From: Oscheius tipulae
Lineage: Eukaryota; Nematoda; Chromadorea; Rhabditida; Rhabditidae
NCBI GenBank assembly: GCA_037178975.1
Contig: JASJZH010000006.1
Location: forward strand, 868,001-932,000
Reading direction: 5' to 3'
DNA length: 64,000 bases
Below, one piece after another: positions 21,974 through 35,400 of this stretch. The notes below the pieces were generated by a model that saw nothing but the letters and a program-made list of their open reading frames with translations, did not search any database and had not been told where the DNA came from. Within the stretch, counting starts at the first letter, position 1; each line of letters starts with the position of its first letter. The position numbers and the translations under genes were made by a program.

Positions 21974-24249
21974 ATGACGGCTGTCAATGTTGCCAAGCAG
22001 AAGTAAGTTTTTTAAATTACTTAATAACAGGTTTGTTTTAGGGTTGCAGAAGGAGAGCCAAAAACAGAATGGTTTTCGCTCTGTATCGCCAGTTCTCTCA
22101 CATTCTTGGCAGCTCTACAGTTTACAGTCTATTTTGCATCGTTATGGCCCTACTTGTTACAAGTTGTCTCATGCTTTTTTTTGCTTTGAATACAAAGTTC
22201 AGTTGCAACCAGACGCCACTGAATCCTTCTTCGGATGGATTAATGCAATGTATAGTTTGGGTCAAGCTATTATGTGCCCAATTTTCGGTTACGTGGCCAA
22301 CAGAATGGGGCAGAATCGGATACCAATCATTTTTGGGTGAGCCTTTCTTCTAAGAATAGGCCGGAAAAGCCGGAGAGTTTGTTATAGGACCCAAACCTTA
22401 TAAAAAATTGATTAGAATCACTCGAGGATGAGAAGGAGATTCTCTTTAATGAAGAGTATTTGTTTCAGTGTTATAATTATGCTTATTGGCAACGTCATTT
22501 ACCTGGGATCACCTCTTGGAATTCTGGAACCGAAATGGACAATGCTTGCAGCAAGATCTGTAACAGGCGTTGGAGCAGGTGAAACCACCTCATTCTTGGA
22601 GAAACGATTGAACTAGGGGTCATAACAGTCCTAAGAAACTACGCCGTTGTCGGAAGTACACCAGCAGATCGTTCTAGAGCGATTTCCTTAAACATGGGTG
22701 CCTTTTCAATGGGTCTCACACTTGGTCCGGCTGTCCAAATGCTTCTCTCACCGCTCGGTTATCCAGGCTACAATATCATGGGGAGATTGAACCTAGACAT
22801 GTACACAGGTAACAAGATTTTTTTGAACTGGTTAAATATTTAGTTCCAGCACCAGCAGTTCTTGGTATTGTCATGAACGGAGTTTCTATGGTTATGGTTG
22901 TTTTCTGCTTCAGAGAGTCCAATGTTGGCTTGCAAAAGAAGATTGAGACTGAGAATGGTATGCTGTGTAACTGATTCTTAATGTTTAGACATTCAGAATC
23001 TCACGCCAGGTTCTATGCTCTGCCATCCTACGATAAAATTGCATTAATGATCTGCATCGCTTGCAGATTCTGTCAGATGTTTGTCATTACCAACCTTGAA
23101 GTGTGAGTAATCGGCTTAACTGCGAACTTCGCCCTGCTTGATTTCCACGCGCCGCAAAACTTTTCGCTTTTGATTAGAGGATTATAAGCGTTTACTAACG
23201 CATTAGTTTAATCTGTATGATGCGTTTTGTATGCCTTCTTTCTCAGTGCTGTGACACTCTTGACGATCATTCAGTGTTGGACCACCTTTGACCATGACAA
23301 TGTTCAATTGGAACAAGGCAGAGACCGTTTGGTACAACTCCGTCATGCACTCTGGTTTTGGAGCAATCGGCTTGTTTATCTACAGTCTGGATATCATCTT
23401 CAACTTTGGAAAACGGTAAAGCTACCCCAGACTTCCATTTTACCAATTTTAGGATAAACCACCGAGTTGGAGTCATAGTTGGACTGCTGATGCTACTCTT
23501 CTACCACATTCTAACCTTCCCTTGGTGGGGACTATCTGGCGAAATCACCTATCAACAAGAATGTAGATCTTTTGTAGCATCATAGAAATCAGAGTTAAGT
23601 TACTGAGGTAAATGGCATCATGATCAGGAATCCTGAACCTTTGGGCTGTCGACCTTCATTTGAATGGTGAGTTCGAGTCGTGCATAAAAATCTAGTTTTT
23701 CGCGACCGTAGAAGGTTGTGCAATTGTAGTCAGCACCTGTTTGTAAAAATAGACTACAATGCACACAAACCTTATGAGATATTTTGGTGCATCTTTGCTC
23801 TGCTTGATATGAAGGACTATAATGCAAAACTTTAGGTGTAAAGACGTCCCACCGATCAACAAATGGATCTACATCATTTCTTACATTGTCATTTGTGGAC
23901 CAGCGTTTTCTCTAATCACTGTTAGCATGAATACAGTGTTCTCGAAAATCATAGGACCCCGAAATCAAGTTAGCCCTCAAAACTTCGTCAGATAATTGCT
24001 TAGGGAACATTAACAGGCCTCTTACTACTATCCGGCTGTGTGGCAAGGATTGTCGGACCAATTTTCGTATCCAGTCTCTTCCAACTCTACGGACCAAGAC
24101 CGTCCTGGTTCGTAGAGATGGTTCTTGCGGGAGGAGTCGCCTTATTGTGGATTGTATTCTACAAGCGAATGGTGCCTCTAAAACTGGCTGACAACTACTC
24201 GGCGGGTGAAGTGTACAAAAATAAACACGGCAGTGTTTATAAACTTTGA
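21974..24249 (+). CDS. MFSD8/CLN7-like major facilitator transporter
   Basis: Multi-pass membrane carrier of the MFSD8/CLN7 type, a lysosomal membrane protein family. Start MTAVNVAKQK at 21974; about eleven exons. The signature DATESFFGWINAMYSLGQAI then GYVANRMGQNR (loop between helices 2 and 3) is typical of this family. Later parts match the family as well: RNYAVVGSTPADRSRA with GPAVQMLLSP, VVGPPLTMTMFNW, NPEPLGCRPSFEWC, and the last helices with GPIFVSSLFQLYGPR. Most joins follow GT-AG in phase; the acceptors for FYALPS (about 23003) and VGPPLTM (about 23272) were chosen by phase. The join at 23574-23607 needs a 34-nt intron. It ends at TGA 24247 with an overlapping AATAAA. Confidence 0.82.
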
Positions 24250-24699
24250 ATAAATGTTATTGCTAATGATAATAAAACTGAATCGTTTTACTTCTTTATA
24301 GTCTTTGAAAAAGACTCTACTGCCATTCGCATACCAAAAATTTATTACACATTTTAACAGGGGTAGGCTGATACAAGACGTATTTGGAGGTGTGACCAGT
24401 TCTACCAGGAGGATCAAATTATGAAATGTTATGTTGAATCACAGACTGAAAACGTTGGAGATCGTTGTATGTGAAAACTAGAATTAGAGCGACTATGACT
24501 GAAATCGTTTCACAGGAAGGAAGGGATACCGGACAATGAAGACCAGAAAATGATTAGAATTTGGAAATAAAATAAATTTGAAATATTGGAAACCAATACG
24601 TGTTGCAGCTAGAAACAGAATGTACTACAGAATAGTGATCATGCAACCACAAAAACTTTCACAAACATGCTCAAGATGGCGGATATCAGGACAAACAGT

Positions 24700-26222
24700 C
24701 TACAATCCTAGGGGAGCACCGTAAAAAGAAAGTCCAGAGAAAACCTGAGGATCCATTACTATTCCGTGGAAGGAAGGTCCTTCAGCTGTGGCATCTGGCT
24801 TCATCAGGGTGAGCAGTGCCGGGACGAAGCGGATTTCATCCAACAAACCGTTGTTTTCGCTGTAAAGAAGAATACAAAAAATATAAATATTTCAACAAAA
24901 CGGACGGAGAGGAATACGAAACAAACGCTGAAGTACGACACACAGCTTACGAGGCAAGAGCAGCTTCCCGACGGAGAGCCATGGTTCGGCGGTTCATTTG
25001 CAACTGCATCACGTCGAATAAGATCCGGTAGTTTTGCCTCATGTGTAACTGAAAGCTATCAATTAGCAAACAGCATGCCTCTCTCTTCGCTAATGACCAA
25101 CCTTCATGCCGTTATGAATCGAGAGCAAGTAGCGGAAACTCTGCCAGTTGAGGGCTCTTTTCTGCCAATTAGAGACCAGAGCTCCTTTTGGGAATCCAAC
25201 ATATCCTGCCATAATGTACTTGAAGAGTTCGTAGTAGCAACAAGACTGTAAGATCTCTCTGTGAGCTAATATCTTTTGCAGATACGTCAGACCATCGAAA
25301 ATGGCCTTCTCCTGAAAGTTTAGCAAATTAAAACGCTAGATCGAAAAAGACTACCTGGAAATCATTGATACTCCCGTGCTTCATGTGAGCAATATTAAAC
25401 ATGGTGTTCAGATTGTAGCGACGGCCATTGATCTGAATATAGTCTCCTTCCATATTGGTGGCAAGCATAAAGAAAGCCATAAAGGGAGCAGAGTCTGTAA
25501 ATATGTAATCGTGCAAGTTCCTCTATCATCACTTTTATCTCCCATGCATCTATTTTATGCGCAAATTCCCTATTTCTGTAATCTCCCAATGCGCTGCTTC
25601 TCTTACCAAGCTGTTGCCATCTGTTCTTGGTACTTCGGTCAAAATTTGCTGCTTTGAAAGGATTATTGTTTGTTTCTATGTTCCTTTCTCTTTTGATTAT
25701 TTTCTCAGGCACACCACCAATTAGAGCAAAACTCACATCGAACAACTTTGATCCATTCACTCTCAGACAGCAGTTTCTGCCACTCATGCTCTCTCACTTC
25801 AACAAAGTAATCGTGGATGTCTCGGAACAGAGGGTTGACTATGTCCATGATGGCGTTGATCATTTCCTCTTGAGTCTAAAGATATCTCTGTTTCAGAAAG
25901 GAGAAAAATTACAGTATTTTCATCCATGTAGACCTCCTCCCAATGACCGCGAGTGTTGAAGAATTCGCTGAAACAGGATTTCAGACGATTAACTTGTCGA
26001 ATTCCACCAAAGTTGGCTGAATTTTGATTTCTTTGAAACAAAGAATAGTTACGTTGTTCAATCCCAGGTATTTCAAGCCTTGCTTCAGTCTCAGAGTCCG
26101 TTTCTTCACCACCTTTGTATGATTCTGAATATTTGCTATTAGCTTGTTTCTTGCCAAACGAAAACTGAACGACACTCACTTGGATTCTCGCCGAAGTCAT
26201 CATCTTCGCTGCTGATCTCCAT
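24700..26222 (-). CDS. Conserved-looking intracellular protein, unrecognised
   Basis: Seven exons join in phase from MEISSEDDDFGENP (26222) to ...YGAPLGL and the TAG at 24702-24700; roughly 340 residues. The start is acidic; the rest is mixed helical sequence with many aromatic residues (EMINAIMDIVNPLFRDIHDY, then WQKLLSESEWIKVV, then CYYELFKYIMAG). No signal peptide, membrane span or catalytic motif was seen. An AG acceptor (AGTTTTCAG) lies 7 nt before the ATG. It follows the stop of the MIOS-like gene by about 263 bp on the same strand, a spacing typical of nematode operons. The family was not recognised. Confidence 0.7.
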
Positions 26223-26491
26223 CTTTTACCTGAAAACTGCTCTAAAAGTTTTACTAAAACAATTAAGTAAAGGCTGACACGACAGCATGTTTCGAGCAAA
26301 AGAAAAACTACAAACATCTTTTCATTAAATCTCACATGATGGCTTGGGCAAGTCTCGTAAGATACGAAATCACAGGATTAAGTGATATTTTGTCAAAGTG
26401 AGCTATTTGGTAACGGGGAATCTTAAGGCTGTGGCACTTATAGTTAAAGCATGCAACAAAATAATTATCTAGAAAATATACGAAACAAAGT

Positions 26492-29400
26492 TTAGGAGTT
26501 ATCTTGACTTTCGTAGACTTCGACGTGTTCTGTATACCATTCCTTGATATGGGTTGAGTTGAGCTTGCGGTAGCAACTGAAAAAAGAATTTAATTTTCGT
26601 GAACTCGTTTTAGGGACGTCGCTGGTTGAAAACTCTAGTGCAAAAACAATAAAAAGACTCACTTGCATTCGCAACCAGGAGCCGGACAGCAGTCGTACTT
26701 TGTGAACCAAAGCTTCAAGTGATGAGCATGTCCGCCGTGATGGCATCTCAGACACATGGACCACTTTTTCCCGATAGGCTTCTGCGGTAGCTTGGCATAT
26801 CCAATCCTGTCCTGTAGATGGCAGATGGAGCATCGGAACATTGCCTTTCGACAATGAGGACACGCCACATCAGGATAAGCTTTTGACTGCAAGACAATTG
26901 AAATCTTAGAAACCGGGAGCTAATCTTTGGATACAATTTGGGAATATGGAATCAATACGCTGTTCAGCGCCAAGGAATTAGGTTATTTGATGGACTACCG
27001 AGATCTGAATTTCCTGTGAATATTTATGACGACAGAGGGTGTTTTGCTTAGAGATGCATTTCAGATGTTCCTTGTAGAGAAGATTTAGTCACTAACATTC
27101 ACCGTCACGGAGCAAAACTAACTAGTCACATATTGAAAAGAGATCTATTTTTCAGTGAGAAGAAAAATGGACAAGAAGATTAAATAAAAAAGACTGACAG
27201 ATACAGTTCAAAAACAACTGGACGTTCTAAAGACACAATAAAAGGTAAACAGGGACAACATTAGGATCTGACATTTATCTGGGCTCTCTTATTGATATGT
27301 GTCAGAAGAAACGTTGACAGATAGAATAGCTGAAAATGGTTGCTTTATATATATTATTGTTCATTAGACAAAAATAAAACAGCTAAATTGAAGCTAATTT
27401 CCATTCTCGTTCCCACATTCATGTCATGCTTTTCCCTTCCTCATTGTTTTATTTCATGTCAGAAATGAAAAAAGTGGAAATACGTTATCGCATCTAGAAT
27501 TGTGAAAATATGCTGTAAAACTGGGTTATGAATGGGCGTTTCCGCTCACAAACCCTCTACACAAACAATATCTTACTGTAATCTGCGTACACGATTGTAT
27601 TCTGCACTGGCATGTCAGCATGCCAAGCTACAAATCGTGTACGCTAGGGTCAGGCAAATGTTATTCCTACTGTAGGTCACCGTATCCTCCTATTCTCATC
27701 ACGAGATAACCCAGTTTGCCAAATTTGTAGTTTGTACTGAAGCACGTCTGATGTTCTTCTACGACTTATACGCGTTGAATAATATTAGAATGTTACTGTA
27801 AGCAAACAAAACTACGGCCCTGAAAGCTGTAATTTCTAAGAAAGTTGACAGGGAAGATTGCTACTCGTTTGCGTAATAGACCCTTCAACGAAAGCACAAC
27901 CGTTTATGATAAACGTAAACATAGATTATTAATATATTTGAGGCTAGGAGGATAAGTACCCTATTGAAAGAGTTTACTGCATGTAAAAAAAACTCACGAC
28001 GGTATCCGGGCAAATCATACTTCCGTTAACATCGTTTGCTCCAAAGTTTGGATCAATGGCGACCTCATCGGGATCTTTCTTGCGTTTTTTGTTCTTTTTC
28101 TCTTCCAACTTCTTCTCTTCTTCTTCGTCAAACTTTTTACGGAGAACTTTGCCTTGTGCACGGGAGACGCCACAGTACTGGCAGATTGGGACTATCTGAA
28201 GTTATAATTTCCTCATCTAGAGTCATTTTGAACTATACCTTGGTCGCATGATAGAACGGGATCAGACTTCTACAACCAGCTAGAGTAGCCATTCGCCACC
28301 GCAAAAACGAAGTGTTTTCATAGCGAAATGTCTCGCAACCGATGGTAGGGATCTCCTCTAATATGTAATCCTTAGTCTTGCCGTCTAGTGTTAAAAGAAA
28401 GTCGAAGTACTTGTACACGGCTCGCTTGCAAATGTCGTAAAGCAGTTCCCTACAGAATTATGGATTGTTAAGAGTGTGAACATTTCAATATCCTTACATT
28501 GACAGAGTTGAAGGAATGTTATAGCGTGGAAAGACCTCGTCGAGATGGTGAGTAGGCGGTAGACGACCGTTTTCATGAAGCCAGGCGAAGAGACGAGCCG
28601 CACCACCAGGGGTTTCTAAAATAGATGTCCTTTGCTTCTCATTCAGGTTTTCAGTTTCGAAAAAGCCAAGGAAAATGGATATTGTAACCGACAATTGTTG
28701 TTTATCACCGCTGTCAGAGATATTTTGGCTGGCAAAATTTTACACCTTCGTCACAAATCCTAAGCAAATGGAAGCACTCGTCCTTACCAAATTTCTCAGC
28801 AAGTTAAAAAAGACCTCACCTTTCTTCCACAACTTGACCAGTTTGTTCAATGGATGTTCTGGATCGTCCATAGAGTAGTTCTCAAAGCTGTTGACAGAGA
28901 ACGTATCCGGTCTCTCAGACAGTTTGAAAAGTTCATCCGGCATATCGGCTGTTTTGAACTCAGGGTCGATGAAAAGTGGCTTTTCTAGGTCCTGGTCTTG
29001 GTAGGCCAGTATCTCGTGCTGAATTGAATCTAAGAAAAAAATCAGAAAAACGTACCAGAGTGAAATGATACCAATCGTCTTCCTCAAAAGCTCTTGCAGA
29101 GAGCAAAATGTGAGCAACTTCTTGGAAGTCATTCGTTTCAGCCAATTGCTCGGCAAGAACGGCCAATGTGTCGTGATGACGACCAACTCCGATGTACGGC
29201 AGACGATCGAGACCTTTGGCGGCTTTGAAGAACTTCCGGAGAGCAGAGTAGAGAGTATGGGTGGTGGTTGTGCGGACAAGGTAGAGTAGTTTATAACGCA
29301 GTGGAAGGTTCTAAAAACTGATTTGTTAACTTTAACATTCAACATATGAACAGGTTTGTAATTGCAAAAAAAAGACTTAAAACCTAGGGTTTCTTCAGAA

Positions 29401-32400
29401 AATTCTGTACCAAAAACAAATAGAAAATAGTCCACTCTCACCGGAAGGTCCATGACGAGTTTGTAGAATTCTCCGGGCTGTCCATCTTCCATAACTTCTT
29501 GCTTGAGAGTCATCAGAATCGGCACCAGAACCACATGCTTTTCCAGAAAGCCAGCAAACATTCCACATATATCCTCAACATTGTTTTCGAACTTGTAACG
29601 TTCCATCGGGCAGAGTTCTGTATTGTGGCGGGTAACTTCCGTAAAGTCGACGAAGCTGTAAATTGAAAAAAAGAAGTATAAATCACCAAATAAACATACT
29701 CAATGCAGAGATCAATGAGTCTATTCAAAAATCTGTTGGTCATACGAGGATTCTCTGGGATTTGATCTGGGTCTCTCACTTCTTCCTTCATGTTGAACAT
29801 GAACATGTACAACTCTTCGACGAGCTGAAAGCAAGTTTTATGAAGAAGGCGAAAAACATTTTACTTCGAGAAAAGTGTTGAAACGTCCTTGGAACAATGC
29901 AATGTACATACAACTGTAGAACTCTCCTTCTTTTCTCGGCCTCTCTAGTATCATGTCAGGAAAGTCTTCGTTTGCGACGCAGTAGGATTTCAGCATTCTC
30001 TCCCGGTACGGACCATAGAAAAGCTTAAATAATTTGCTTTTACAAAAATTCTAGTCTCTTTTTTTCGTAACCTGGGCAAAAGGAAAGCTTAAAAATAGTA
30101 CAACTGCAACTTGCCTGGACGTGTTTGATTAGAGAGTTGTCCCACGGCATTTGACCAAGTGGTTTTTCTTCATTCACTTCAGTTTCCATCAATTGCAGAA
30201 GGCCGGGCAGTCTGAAAGATATATTGTTGTAACCAAGGTCAAAGTCGTGAGTAATGACAAGAAAAAAAGAAAACACTCACCCTTTGATCTCAAAATCGAA
30301 ACCGATTCGGTCCAGAAATAGCTCTTCATAGGCTTCATTGGATGGCATGGGCAGTGCAAAGAAGATGTTCAGTCGTGGCCTGTACTGTACCATGTCTATC
30401 AGGTCCTCTAGTTCTTTCTTTGTCAAAGGCTTTTTCTCCTCGACGAATTCGATCCCGTCATCTTCTGTCTTTTCCGTCTTGATCCTATATCGTTCAACAC
30501 GCTCGGGAACTGGCTCGGCGGACTGAAAATAAAAGATAATAAGTTAATTGGAAGTAAAGTATTAGGACAAGCACCACCACCACTCACAGCCACGTTTTGT
30601 TTCTTAGCTACCGTAGACGAGTCGATGACAGTGTTGGGGATGGAGGCGTAGGAACTGCCGAGATCCACTTGTACAAGTCTATTCAGGTTCCTTGCTTGCA
30701 TCTCGCCTTCTTTTATTTTTTTCAGTTCCGTCAGTCTTTCGAGCTCTTCTTCCCTATCGAGTCTTGCCTCAATGCGCAGACGATCCCATTCTCTCAAAGT
30801 CAGCAGTTCCTTGTATTCTCCCTTCCATTTTCGTCGGCTTACAATTCTGGAAATTTGAAAGAATAATCTGAGTTGTGAGTACTCTAGTTTTAAGCCTGTC
30901 GTTTCTACTGATGGGTCTAGGTTTTAAACTATCGAAGCTATTTGAATCCGATTTGAAGGGGGTCAGCAGATACAACTATCTCAATAGCCCCCTAGCCTCT
31001 ACGGAATCGCGTACTTAGTTGCAACTTTTGGTTGGAAAATTAACATGTACTCCTGATTGCCATCTTCTACGATATTCCCGGCTTATTGGGACAGCGCGCT
31101 TCGACACTCCAAAGGTACTGAGAAAAAACTTACAGTTTTTCTGCCTGGTAGTCTTTTTTCTGCATCAAGAACGCCACCATATCATCGTATCCAAACTTCC
31201 TGGGCCTTCTCAGGTTCCGTTCTTCCTCAGCATTCTGCCACTGCTCATCAAGACTAGAGGTCGTCTTGATCGAATTGCATTTTGATAGGGTCTGCAACGT
31301 GGACGGCATTTTCGTCTTCGGTTCGTCGACATCTAGCTCTTCAAAATTGGAATCTCTTTGGTTTACAATTCCATTTTGATCCGTGTAGGGCTCAGGATCT
31401 TTAGGTTGCTTGAACTCAGATTCCGTTATAGGCCCCTGTGGGTCGGGTTCTACAATGCTAGCCTCTCGAATTGTTGGATCTTCCGGGATGAATTCTTCAC
31501 TCTCAGGATCTGGAGCCACAGCGGGTGGCACAAAGACTTCTTCCCTCAAGATTGTAGGAGATTCTGTAGCCTCTTTAGCCATTTCCACAATCATCACATC
31601 CTCGGTCGTCTCTCTTCCCTGGATCACAACCGGCTTGATCGAGAGATCCAGACTGCATTGGGAAAGAAAAGGAGGTGGCCGGCTTGGGAGACCTTCCATG
31701 GAGTCCAAGGAAGCTTCAACCAGAGGATCGGCTTCAGAAATGGTCGCCTTCTCGGCGAGAACAATATCTTTCGCCTCTTGGACGTGTCCCAAATTTCCAG
31801 GCTTCTTTCTTTCTTCTTCTTCAATCCTGTATTTTTCAAAGTACTTGTACCTTCGGATTGGGGGAGCTGGGGGTTCGACTTCTTCTAAAAACATTATCTA
31901 TGGAGGAATGAGAAAATAGAACTTTTTGTTGCTTCGAAGAAGGGAGAATCTCCAATGATCAAAGGACTGGGCGGTTTCACTGTTACAACAACCTCGCCTG
32001 TGATTTGCTCTTTCAGGAGCTGTTGGTCTTCTGGGATTATAGGGGCCTCAATTTCGACAACTGGAGCTTCTGAAATTTATGTTTAATTCTCTCTGTCTCG
32101 CTGCCTGTCTCTTTGCCACTGAAGACACTCACCTTTAAGTAAAGACGAATCTTCCAACTGTTTTTCCTCCTCATGATGAGCTGATATAACTACTGGAACG
32201 AGAGCCTTTGGATTTTCCAGTTCCTCTGTCAAACACTCTTGTTCTTTGGTCGAAACTTTAGTCATGTCCGTAAGGACTTTCTTTGACTTTGCTTCTCTAC
32301 CGATATTGATGTCTTTGGGCTTTCTTGGAGGTTTTGGCCTCTTTACTGATGGCTTCTTTTCCTGCTTTAACATCTGTTGTTCTTCAGCACGAGCCTGTTT

Positions 32401-35400
32401 CTGTTGTTCAGCCTCTTTCTGGGCGGCTTTTTCAGCCTTTCTCGCTTTTGCCTCCTCATAAGATTTTTCAATCTCACGCCTTGTTCTCTCATTTGCTTCT
32501 CTCCCTGTCATTCTATTTTCCGCAGCCAAGGCCTCTATGGTTTTTGGTGGCAACGAGGTCAGATCTGCCAGCCTTCGTAGTGTTCTTGTCTCTTTCGGTA
32601 TTTTCTGCTTCATCTCTAGTACTTTTCTTTCCCATTTTGGTGTCAGCGATTCTTTCTTTACCGGCTCAACAGAAACTTCTCTGGAGGACTCAGGGGTCAC
32701 GAATGATTGCTCCTTCTTAGGGGTCTCGATATCTGGAAAATCTGCTTCCACGGGTGTTTTTGCTGCTTCGTCCTCCGCTGAGCCAGAAATTGGACGGGAA
32801 CCAAGTGATCCAGATGTGGAATGCTCTGAGCTCGGTGGAGTACCATTGGCCCTTTTCTTGAGAGACAATGTTCTCGGAATTTCCGGCTTTACGTTCTTGA
32901 GGGATGTGAAGCTCGATATTCTACCAGCCATGCTGATCTTCCGGACAGCTTTCTCTTCAGCCACATTTCTTGGACTTCTACCCGACGGAGTGGTGATTTC
33001 ACGTTCTTTGCCAGCACTCTGATTCGATCCGAACAGCCACTTGATGGAACTACCCTCATCGTCGAAATACTGCTCTTTCGGAGTATTCAAGGCATAGTAA
33101 GCTCCAGCTTTTCGCCCTTTCGCTCCAATGGAGATCGGTCTTGAAATTTCACGGCCAGAAGCCGTTGTTGAAGCTTCTTCTGATGTTCCGGTCTGGGTAA
33201 GAGATCCACGTTTCTCCATGTTCATGAACTGGGTCAAAATATCACGTTTGTCTTGAGGAGTTCCCTGTGGAGTTGTTCCAGCCGTTGTAGCAATTGATCC
33301 CAACGACGGTGTTCGACCATTTGAACCTAATGTTATCTTGATACCATCCTGGTCCTCGTCCTCAGGCTTGTTGTGAACTTCTTCGTCCAACAGCTTGTGG
33401 AAAGAATCAGTCACAGAATGCTTCAATTCCGTCGTGTTGTAACCCTCGACCGGCTGGTCTGTCTTTTTGAGTAGATAGTCACTGCCTCGGTTGTAGAAGC
33501 CAAACTCGGTCTGACTTGGTACCACCGTTGCTTCCTTCTGTAGCTGATTGATAGCCTCATAGGCTTTTTTGACTTTAGCAGCTCGTTCCTTCTTCAATTC
33601 TGTCCAGTTCCCAGTGTACTCTTGGTGAACGTTTTGCAAAAACTCGCTATCTGAAAGCAAACTTAGAAAGGCATTGAGGGGAAGTCTCACTGAATGGTCG
33701 TTCCCAAAAGGCGACGCTCTCGTTCAGCCACAGAAGCCAGTCTTCCTTCTTGTCTCGGCATTGGAGAAGAATTTCAACTAGATCTGAAATCATAATTGGT
33801 GCTACTGTCACTACGAATTTCGGTGCAAAACCTCAATAGTAGACTAAAATTTACCTCGGTGCTTAAGCGACAGTGCTGGCTTCACGCATCTAGTCAGATT
33901 TTTGTACGTTCTCTCGGCGACTTCGAACGATGTCGAAGCGTAGTAGTCATTAGCACGGAGCTTGGCCAAAGTAGCTTGGAAGTAAGATGACGGGAGCCTT
34001 TCTATTTTTGGGGAGGTATTCTGAAAAATAAGCACCTTAATCTGTTGACTACACTTCTTATGTTCACAAATAACAACTGAATATAGCAAGCAAGAAGGAA
34101 GCTTTTTCACATACGCGTCAAACTGGCGACTTTGGACCATCACGCACTAAATGGAAGGTGTAATCTTTTCCCAAGAACAATGTGGAAATAGAAGGCACAG
34201 ATTCACGGCAGAGATTAGAAATTGATGCGATAACTTACTGGAACGTAGAGCAGTGGATGGTCCACATTGTTTCTAAGACAAACGACTCCGTAAAGATGAG
34301 CGGTAGGAATGGTAAATGCTCTTATGTTTTCCGTCATCTAAACACTTTTATGTTAGACGACCGGACTTTAATCCTACCCAGAAGCCGAAAAAGCCGTTCT
34401 CGTCCTCATGAAAGCCGTACTCTTCAGTACTCTCGCACCTCTTCCTGTACTCCTGCTCCAGTAAAGCTGAAGAATCAGACATAAAGAGGGACTACTGGTT
34501 GGAAACTTACACACGATTGTTTCTGACAGCGCTTTAGCTGTATCGTACGACATCAGATGTTTCTCAGGGAAGTAAGGAGCAACAATGTCAAGAATTGCCG
34601 TTCTGACTTCTTCGTCGATTTCCAACTTCCTCATTACTTCTTGTGGATCCCAGGAGCCGCAACTATCTCGAAAGTCCTCCCTGAAAATGGTTGTTAATGA
34701 TTGTGAAAACTAGAGGGCTCAGATTTTGTAACAAACATTCTCAGACAGGAATTTAAAAAATGGCTTGAAATAAAATTCCCCACATACTCACCGTCCGGTA
34801 GCCTCTTCCAAGTTCTCACCATTCTTAGGTATCTCAAAAGCAGTCTTCTCAGATTCTTCAAGCGTTACGGCAGCTCCAAAAATGGTGTCTACTACTTTTT
34901 GTCGTAGTATTCTGAAAAAAAAGTCTCAGTATCTTTTGATCTTTGCTACGTTGCCCGAAAAGCGGCCAATGTCTGCAACAGTTTGTTCGGCGAGAAAGCT
35001 CTATCGCCTGCTTTCGCTTCAAATTTTTTGCATCTGCGCGATGCGGTTCCTGTTGTTATCACAAGAAGTATTTGTACCCTATGACATGCTTTTTGTGCTG
35101 TGTGTTCTGTCTTCTTGTCGCGCTCTTAATACATATGAACTTACAATGCATTCTCCTTGATGTACAAGAATTTGAAAGCACGTTTGCTGTATCTTGGTGC
35201 TGCTCTGTTTTTGATGGTTTTGTCTCCGTCATTACTCTCTTTCTTCAGTTTTTCAGCCATAAACTGTTTACTGTATACAGCTTGCTTTTCCGTCTGTTTT
35301 CTGTACTCTTCATATGGAGCCGGCATAATTTTGTTGACGTAGCTTTCCAAGTCTTCGAATTCTTTTGAATGTTCCTTTTCCAACCCCTCGGGTTCAACAG

